64,000 nucleotides of DNA from Thermasporomyces sp040195635 (GTDB taxonomy: Bacteria; Actinomycetota; Actinomycetes; Propionibacteriales; Actinopolymorphaceae). The notes under the pieces were generated by a model. It searched no databases. It worked only from the letters and a program-made list of their open reading frames with translations, and had not been told where the DNA came from. The stretch spans positions 806,001 through 870,000 of the forward strand of contig NZ_JBEFTX010000001.1 in NCBI RefSeq assembly GCF_040195635.1, given 5' to 3'. Below, piece by piece: positions 59,567 through 64,000 of this stretch (position 1 is the first letter of the stretch; each line of letters opens with the position of its first letter). The translations under genes and the position numbers were made by a program.

Positions 59567-60370
59567 TCACTGCGCCACGGCGCGGAACGTACGCCACAGC
59601 GAGTGCACCTGCCAGCCACCGAGCACACAGGTGGCCGCACCGACGATCGGAACCAACGCGGACGCGCCAGCCACCCGGAGAGCGAAGCTGGGGTCGAGCA
59701 GGTTCATCGCCGTCGAGCAACCCATCGTGACCGCGAGGACCGTGGCGCCGACGACCACCTGGCCGGCGATCACCGGACGCAGGAAGCGCCGCAGCCGACC
59801 CGACCACATCAGCAGACCCAGGGTGGCGAGGCCGCTCACGCCACCGGCCATGCCGGCCAAGTCCGTGACGAGCGAAAGGATCACGGCGAGCCGTGGGTGG
59901 TCACTGGTCAACAATGACGGGGCCTCCTGGACGCCGATGGTCCAGGCGAGTGTCCACGCGAGCACTGTCGCCGGCATGGACAGCGCGAAGAGCATGGCGG
60001 TGCGCCGGCTCTGCGCGGCGATCAGCTCTGCCCGGTAGGCCGGGACGATCTCGGCGATCCGGCCGCAGTCGCCGACCGCCTGCGCCTCGGCCTGCCGAGG
60101 ATCCATCCCGGCCCGGACGTACGCGTCTGCCGCGTCGTGGAGTCCGTCGGCCAGCTCACCCAGCAACTCGGTACGCGTCCGGCGCGGGCCCGGCAGCGCC
60201 CGGGCGAGAGCGCGAAGGTATCCCGCGATCGAGTCAACCTGCGGCGCGGCGGACGGATCCGCACGCTGGGTAGGCCTGGAGGGAGCGGCCCGCCGCCGCG
60301 CGGCCATCCGTGCGACGAACGCCGTACCCGCGGGGAGGGTCATCGCGCCACCACGTCGTTCCACACTCAC
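59567..60370 (-). CDS. membrane protein with an N-terminal permease-prefix-like domain
   Basis: A 267-residue protein. Residues 40-125 (IAGYLRALARALPGPRRTRTELLGELADGLHDAADAYVRAGMDPRQAEAQAVGDCG) form the helical domain often found beside PadR regulators (permease prefix domain/DUF1700-like). About four hydrophobic helices follow. Its GTG overlaps the PadR stop (GTGA), a common operon arrangement in which the regulator controls its own membrane partner. A later ATG at 60343 is possible. The role is unknown; repeats lie just past its stop. Confidence 0.72.
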   Translation of the reverse strand: MSVERRGGAMTLPAGTAFVARMAARRRAAPSRPTQRADPSAAPQVDSIAGYLRALARALPGPRRTRTELLGELADGLHDAADAYVRAGMDPRQAEAQAVGDCGRIAEIVPAYRAELIAAQSRRTAMLFALSMPATVLAWTLAWTIGVQEAPSLLTSDHPRLAVILSLVTDLAGMAGGVSGLATLGLLMWSGRLRRFLRPVIAGQVVVGATVLAVTMGCSTAMNLLDPSFALRVAGASALVPIVGAATCVLGGWQVHSLWRTFRAVAQ

Positions 60371-60690
60371 GCCTGCTCCCCCAGGACGCCACCGATCGCG
60401 CTCGTGAACCTGGTCCAGTCGGCGCGCTCCCGGGCGAGCGCCTGCCGCCCGGCCCGGGTGAGCTGGTAGGTACGCCGGCGGCGGCCGCCGACCATGCTCC
60501 ATCGCCCGCTGACGTAGTGCGCCCGCTCGAGTCGGCGCAGCGCCGGGTAGACGCTCCCGGTGGGAAGGTCGAGGACGCCGCCACTCCTCGCCTGGAGTGC
60601 CTCGATGATGGCGTAGCCGTGCAGCGGGCCGTCCTCCAGCGAGGCGAGCAGGAGCGCGTCGAGGTGTCCGCGGACAATGTCGACCTTCAC
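60367..60690 (-). CDS. PadR-family transcriptional regulator
   Basis: A 107-residue winged-helix repressor: LDALLLASLEDGPLHGYAII, then GSVYPALRRLERAHYVSGRW and RRRTYQLTRAGRQALARER, which is the PadR pattern. The start is a GTG at 60690 without a clear ribosome site, and the transcript may be leaderless or nearly so. It is coupled to the membrane-protein gene and probably represses the operon in response to a small molecule or membrane stress. Confidence 0.88.
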   Translation of the reverse strand: MKVDIVRGHLDALLLASLEDGPLHGYAIIEALQARSGGVLDLPTGSVYPALRRLERAHYVSGRWSMVGGRRRRTYQLTRAGRQALARERADWTRFTSAIGGVLGEQA

Positions 60691-60806
60691 GAGTAGACAG
60701 GCTACCTGTGGCGGCCCCACCCCCGACAAGCGCGCGACCGCGATCTTCGGGTTCTCTCCAGGGTCCCAGGACCTCAGTCCAGGGTCATCCCTGATTTATA
60801 CGTAGG

Positions 60807-60830
60807 CAGCCGACATATAAAGTCGGGCTG
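60807..60830. promoter_or_regulatory. inverted repeat upstream of the four-helix gene
   Basis: CAGCCGAC and GTCGGGCTG flank ATATAAA, with one extra G in the right arm. It lies 28 bases before the next start and within an A/T-rich patch (the surrounding bases include TTTATACGTA), so it may be an operator over the promoter. No regulator can be assigned; PadR from the divergent operon is one candidate. Confidence 0.45.
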
Positions 60831-60858
60831 GTTGAGCGACTCTTTCAGGAGGAGATCC

Positions 60859-61359
60859 GTGCCACCCACCGTTGACCTCGCGGCCGGGACCGCCGGCGCC
60901 GCGCCCCCAGCCCGGCAGGTCCCCGGCAGGCGGCCCGGCGCCTCTTTGTGGACCCTGCGGGGCGTCGCCCTCGTCCATGCCGCGGCGGTGGTCGGCCAGC
61001 CGCTCCTGGCCGGGAGGTACCTCGGTGGCGATGTCGAATCCCTCGCCGTCCACGGTTTCAACGGCAGCCTGTTGCCACTGCTCACGATGCTCCAGGGCGC
61101 GGCCGCGCTGGCGTACGTCTGGCCCGGTGGCGGACGGGGGTGGCCGTTCCTCGTGACCTTCCTGTTGTTCTTCGCCGAGGGGATCCAGATCGGCTTGGGC
61201 CACACCCGTGAACTCGCGATCCACCTCCCCCTCGGCGTGGGGATCGTGGTCGTCCAGGTCCTGCTGACGGTGTGGTTGTTCCGGGGCGGCGCCCGTCGCC
61301 CCCGTCGCCCGCGTCGCCGGCAGCGGGTTCGGCAGGCGGGAGACAGCCATGGCCGCTGA
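60859..61359 (+). CDS. four-helix membrane protein, paralogue of the oxidase-linked domain
   Basis: A 166-residue membrane protein of four helices beginning near SLWTLRGVALVHAAAVV. It is clearly paralogous to the first 150 residues of the next protein: both have LWxLRxxAxxH in helix 1, then LxGDVxxxAVHxxN, and xLHxPxGVxxxxxQVLxTVWLFR (here IHLPLGVGIVVVQVLLTVWLFR). The shared His residues could hold haem or copper. The C-terminus is Arg-rich. The GTG at 60859 has AGGAGGAG before it. The next gene's start overlaps this gene's end by eleven bases, so both are made together. Confidence 0.7.
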   Translation: MPPTVDLAAGTAGAAPPARQVPGRRPGASLWTLRGVALVHAAAVVGQPLLAGRYLGGDVESLAVHGFNGSLLPLLTMLQGAAALAYVWPGGGRGWPFLVTFLLFFAEGIQIGLGHTRELAIHLPLGVGIVVVQVLLTVWLFRGGARRPRRPRRRQRVRQAGDSHGR

Positions 61360-63577
61360 GCACCCGGTCACGCCGGGCCCGCGGACGCCTACCACGGAGC
61401 GCCTATCCGGCGACCTCGCGACCGACCCGGTGCCGCCGGCGCGACACCCACGGGCAAGCCTGTGGGTCCTGCGCGCCATCGCGGTCCTGCACTGCGGCGT
61501 GATCGCGGCCCAGCCTGTCTTCGCCGGCATCTTCCTCACCGGCGATGTGGACGCGATCGCCGTGCACGAGATGAACTCGCACATCGTCAGCCTGCTGGGC
61601 TGGTCCCAGATCATCGCCGCACTCGTCTACGCCGCTCGCGGTCGTGGGCGGTGGTCGCCGATGTGGTTCAGCCTGACCCTCGCCGTCGCCGAAGAGGCCC
61701 AGAAGGTCCTCGGCTATCTCCGCCTCGCCGATCTCCACATCCCCATAGGCGTCTCGCTCATCACCATCCAGGTCCTCTTCACGGTCTGGTTGTTCCGTCC
61801 CGACCTGCGTCAAGCCCGGGTTGACAAGACTCGTGGGGGTGGGGCGGGCGGCCAACCGAGAGCACCGAACCTCGAGGGAGCCGTACGCATGACCCTGTAC
61901 AGCCACCGCCCATTCGGCAGGCCCGGTCGGTCGAGCCGTTCGTACGGAGGACCAGGAGCCCTGTCCAGGCGCGGATTCCTCGGCCTGGTCGGCGCCGGCG
62001 GCGCCGCCGCGGCCCTCGCCGGCTGCGGGATCGGCGGGCTGATCGGGCAGACGGCGGAGTTCCTGCCCAGCCGGGCGCCCCTGCCCAAGCCGTTCGGCGT
62101 ACCGCTGCCGATCCCTCCCATCAAGCGTCCGGTACGGACCGACGCCACCACCGACTACTACGAGATCGTCCAGCGGGTCGCGAACGCCGAGATCCTGCCT
62201 GGCATGCGTACCCCCATCCTCGGCTACGACGGCATCTTTCCCGGACCGACCCTCGTCACCACCAGCGGCCGGAGGACAGTCGTACGCCACCGCAACGAAC
62301 TGCCCGTGCCCGTCTCCGTCCACCTGCACGGCGGGCACACGCCCGCGGAGAGCGACGGTGGTCCGCTCGACCTCATCCTCCCGACCCGCGGCTGGACCCG
62401 GCCTGCCCACGCGGGGCACAGCGGCGCGGCCCCGATGCGGGGCGACGAGTCCGACGGGCAACGCGACTACGTCTATCCGATGCGCCAGCGCGCAGCCACG
62501 TTGTGGTACCACGACCACCGGATGGACTTCACCGGGCCGCAGGTCTACCGCGGTCTGGTCGGCATGCATCTGGTGCACGACGACGAGGAGCGGGCCCTGC
62601 CGCTGCCCGACGGCGAGCGGGACATCCCGCTGGTGATCTGCGACCGGTCGTTCGAAGCCGACGGGTCGTTCCGCTACCCCGCACTCGACCGGACGCTGCG
62701 CACCACGCCTGGCGTCACCGCCGACTACATGGAAGGCGTCGTCGGCGACGTCATCCTGGTCAACGGCGCGCCGTGGCCGGTCTGCGAGGTCGAGGGTGCG
62801 AGGTACCGGTTCCGGATCCTCAACGCGTCCAACGCCCGCCGCTACGGACTCACGCTCGACCCCCCACCCCGCGAACGGCCGGCGTTCGTCCAGGTCGGCA
62901 GCGACGGCGGGCTGCTGGAGACGCCGATCGAACACGCCCGGATCGACATCGCCCCCGCCGAGCGCTTCGACGTGGTCATCGACTTCTCGGCGTACGCACC
63001 AGGCACGGAGGTCACGCTGGTCAACCGGCTCGGCAACGACTCCACCGCACAGGTGATGCGGTTCCGGGTCACCCGCCGGGTGAAGGACGACTCCCACGTT
63101 CCCGCGAAGCTCTCCACGATCGAACGCCTGGATCCGGCCAAGGCCGTGCGCACCCGCGTGTGGCGCTTCCGGCGCGGCGACGTCGGCGATCGTCCCGGCA
63201 GCGCCGGCGTGGCCGCTCGACCGGAGGGTGACGGCGATGGCGGGGGCGAGCACAACGGCTGGACGATCAACGACAAGGCCTACGACCCGCGACGCGCGGA
63301 CGCCGACCCGACCCTTGGCGAGATCGAGATCTGGCGGTTCATGACCGACGTCCACCATCCCGTGCATGTCCACCTCGACCCGTTCCAGGTGGTGAGCCGA
63401 GGGGGCCACGGAGTCGGTCCGTACGACCACGGCTGGAAGGACACGGTGGACGTCCGGCCGGCGGAGCATGTGGACGTCGCGGTGCGCTTCACCGACTACC
63501 GCGGTCCGTACCTCCTCCACTGCCACAACCTCGAGCACGAGGACATGGCGATGATGGCGACGTTCAGGACGACCTGA
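61349..63577 (+). CDS. membrane-domain/multicopper oxidase fusion
   Basis: A 742-residue open frame with two parts. Residues 30-150 are a four-helix membrane domain homologous to the preceding gene. After a Gly/Arg linker, residues 181-225 look like a Tat signal peptide (SRRGFLGLVGAGGAAAALAGC) and lead into a CotA/bilirubin-oxidase-like multicopper oxidase: HLHGGH, TLWYHDHRMDF, HHPVHVHLDPFQV and YLLHCHNLEHEDMAMM supply the copper ligands. No stop separates the parts. An internal ATG at 61889 with GAGGGAG upstream could start the oxidase alone as a Tat-exported lipoprotein-like enzyme. The start at 61349 has GGGAG upstream. Confidence 0.8.
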   Translation: MAAEHPVTPGPRTPTTERLSGDLATDPVPPARHPRASLWVLRAIAVLHCGVIAAQPVFAGIFLTGDVDAIAVHEMNSHIVSLLGWSQIIAALVYAARGRGRWSPMWFSLTLAVAEEAQKVLGYLRLADLHIPIGVSLITIQVLFTVWLFRPDLRQARVDKTRGGGAGGQPRAPNLEGAVRMTLYSHRPFGRPGRSSRSYGGPGALSRRGFLGLVGAGGAAAALAGCGIGGLIGQTAEFLPSRAPLPKPFGVPLPIPPIKRPVRTDATTDYYEIVQRVANAEILPGMRTPILGYDGIFPGPTLVTTSGRRTVVRHRNELPVPVSVHLHGGHTPAESDGGPLDLILPTRGWTRPAHAGHSGAAPMRGDESDGQRDYVYPMRQRAATLWYHDHRMDFTGPQVYRGLVGMHLVHDDEERALPLPDGERDIPLVICDRSFEADGSFRYPALDRTLRTTPGVTADYMEGVVGDVILVNGAPWPVCEVEGARYRFRILNASNARRYGLTLDPPPRERPAFVQVGSDGGLLETPIEHARIDIAPAERFDVVIDFSAYAPGTEVTLVNRLGNDSTAQVMRFRVTRRVKDDSHVPAKLSTIERLDPAKAVRTRVWRFRRGDVGDRPGSAGVAARPEGDGDGGGEHNGWTINDKAYDPRRADADPTLGEIEIWRFMTDVHHPVHVHLDPFQVVSRGGHGVGPYDHGWKDTVDVRPAEHVDVAVRFTDYRGPYLLHCHNLEHEDMAMMATFRTT
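61871..61891 (+). promoter_or_regulatory. internal ribosome site and start for the oxidase domain
   Basis: GAGGGAG is followed after eight bases by the ATG at 61889, which begins the Tat-type signal region of the oxidase. It would allow separate production of an exported oxidase of 562 residues from the same message that gives the fusion. The sequence is seen; its use is inferred. Confidence 0.5.
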
Positions 63578-63646
63578 CGCGATAGCCCCGCGCGGCCTGC
63601 GGGCGCCGCGCCGTACTCGCCAACTACCAACGATGCATGCCGAAGT

Positions 63647-63702
63647 CGCCGCGCATCGGTGGTAATGATCACGCATATGTGATCATTTTCGCTGGCGCGG
63701 CG
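63647..63702. terminator. nested palindrome between convergent genes
   Basis: CGCCGCGC (63647-63654) pairs with GCGCGGCG (63695-63702), and inside it AATGATCAC pairs with GTGATCATT around GCATAT. It lies between the multicopper-oxidase end and the convergent oxidoreductase end. A two-way terminator is likely. Confidence 0.6.
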
Positions 63703-63708
63703 GCGGCG

Positions 63709-64000
63709 TCAGATCCCGCCGAGGACGCTGGACACGTTCACCCGGGTCCCGCCATCCTCGGCGGAGAGGACGCCCGCTCTCAGCACGGCCAGCAGTTCGA
63801 GGGTCTCCTCGGGCGCGATCGGGGGCTTGCCGGTCCGGGCCATCTCCACGGCCGCGCGGACCTGCCCGGCGTAGAAGCCGTCGAAGTCCTTGATGTCCAC
63901 GGCGTGCCTGCCCTCACTGCCGTAGGCGGTGAGGTGGAAGGCGTACTTCGCGTCGCGCAGCGTCTGCACGACCGCGCTGGGACCGCCGTCGGCGTAGGAC
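63709..64000 (-). CDS. Gfo/Idh/MocA-family oxidoreductase, C-terminal part
   Basis: Partial at the right edge. The visible 96 residues read SYADGGPSAVVQTLRDAKYAF, then LTAYGSEGRHAVDIKDFDGFY and end with a helix ELLAVLRAGVLSAEDGGTRV. This is the end of a NAD(P)-dependent sugar or inositol dehydrogenase of the Gfo/Idh/MocA family, including the typical final helix. The nucleotide-binding half is outside the window. The frame is open to the last base, so the start is beyond 64000. Confidence 0.72.
   Translation of the reverse strand, partial: SYADGGPSAVVQTLRDAKYAFHLTAYGSEGRHAVDIKDFDGFYAGQVRAAVEMARTGKPPIAPEETLELLAVLRAGVLSAEDGGTRVNVSSVLGGI

Noticed and set aside
61403..63676. Open frame of 757 codons opposite the multicopper oxidase
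   Set aside because: The plus strand encodes the copper ligands; the minus frame is rich in Val, Asp and His without a fold.

Overview
The window is high-GC DNA with GTG and TTG starts, tightly packed genes and many ATGA/GTGA overlaps. Gene families such as DUF3046, ClgR, RimO-PgsA-CinA, SigE-family sigma factors and an F420-type LLM oxidoreductase point to the Actinomycetota, probably a soil actinobacterium. I cannot name a genus. The backbone matches the recA-to-ftsK neighbourhood known from Streptomyces and Mycobacterium: a LexA box and DUF3046 gene upstream of a presumed recA off the left edge, then lhr, a Nei/Fpg glycosylase, clgR, cinA, pgsA, rimO and ftsK. Several modules sit between these genes and look inserted into an old DNA-maintenance neighbourhood.

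Regions: 0.2-4.5 kb holds DUF3046, thiI and a DrrAB-like ABC exporter. 4.7-21.1 kb is a cell-wall glycopolymer locus with two TarS-like GT2 enzymes, two TagB/TagF-like polymerases, a fused CDP-ribitol synthase (IspD-like plus SDR), two methyltransferase-like proteins and all four dTDP-L-rhamnose genes (rmlC, rmlD, rmlB, rmlA). Together they suggest a poly(ribitol phosphate) teichoic acid with rhamnose-containing parts. 21.4-24 kb holds an ECF sigma factor coupled to a membrane-anchored propeller protein, then a four-helix membrane protein. 24-28.8 kb is the helicase Lhr. 28.9-39.1 kb holds an LLM oxidoreductase/LysR pair, glpD and glpK, and a sugar-type ABC transporter operon (two permeases, a DUF624-like protein, a lipoprotein) behind a recognisable promoter and LacI-type operator. 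39.2-41.5 kb holds a nitroreductase and three orphan genes, one interrupted by a stop codon. 41.7-46.3 kb is Nei, clgR, cinA, pgsA and rimO. 46.4-51.7 kb holds a mannonate dehydratase, an SDR, and a kaiB-kaiC-histidine kinase operon. 51.7-64 kb holds ftsK, an MFS pseudogene, a P450, an enolase-superfamily enzyme with a serine hydrolase, a pentapeptide lipoprotein, a PadR/membrane-protein pair, a four-helix membrane protein, a membrane-multicopper-oxidase fusion, and the end of a Gfo/Idh/MocA oxidoreductase.

The strongest candidates for something unusual are five. (1) The three-gene kaiB-kaiC-kinase operon, whose KaiC has Ala-Gly where the clock protein has its Ser-Thr phosphosites. (2) The ClgR-like regulator with an exact five-residue repeat tail. 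(3) Two 89-bp tandem units between the ABC permeases, each a 30-codon mini-ORF linked to the next by ATGA, with related start duplications at glpK and the DUF624-like gene. (4) The four-helix membrane domain fused in frame to a Tat-type multicopper oxidase, beside a stand-alone paralogue of that domain. (5) The CDP-ribitol-dependent wall-polymer locus. Short tandem duplications at gene ends recur across the window.
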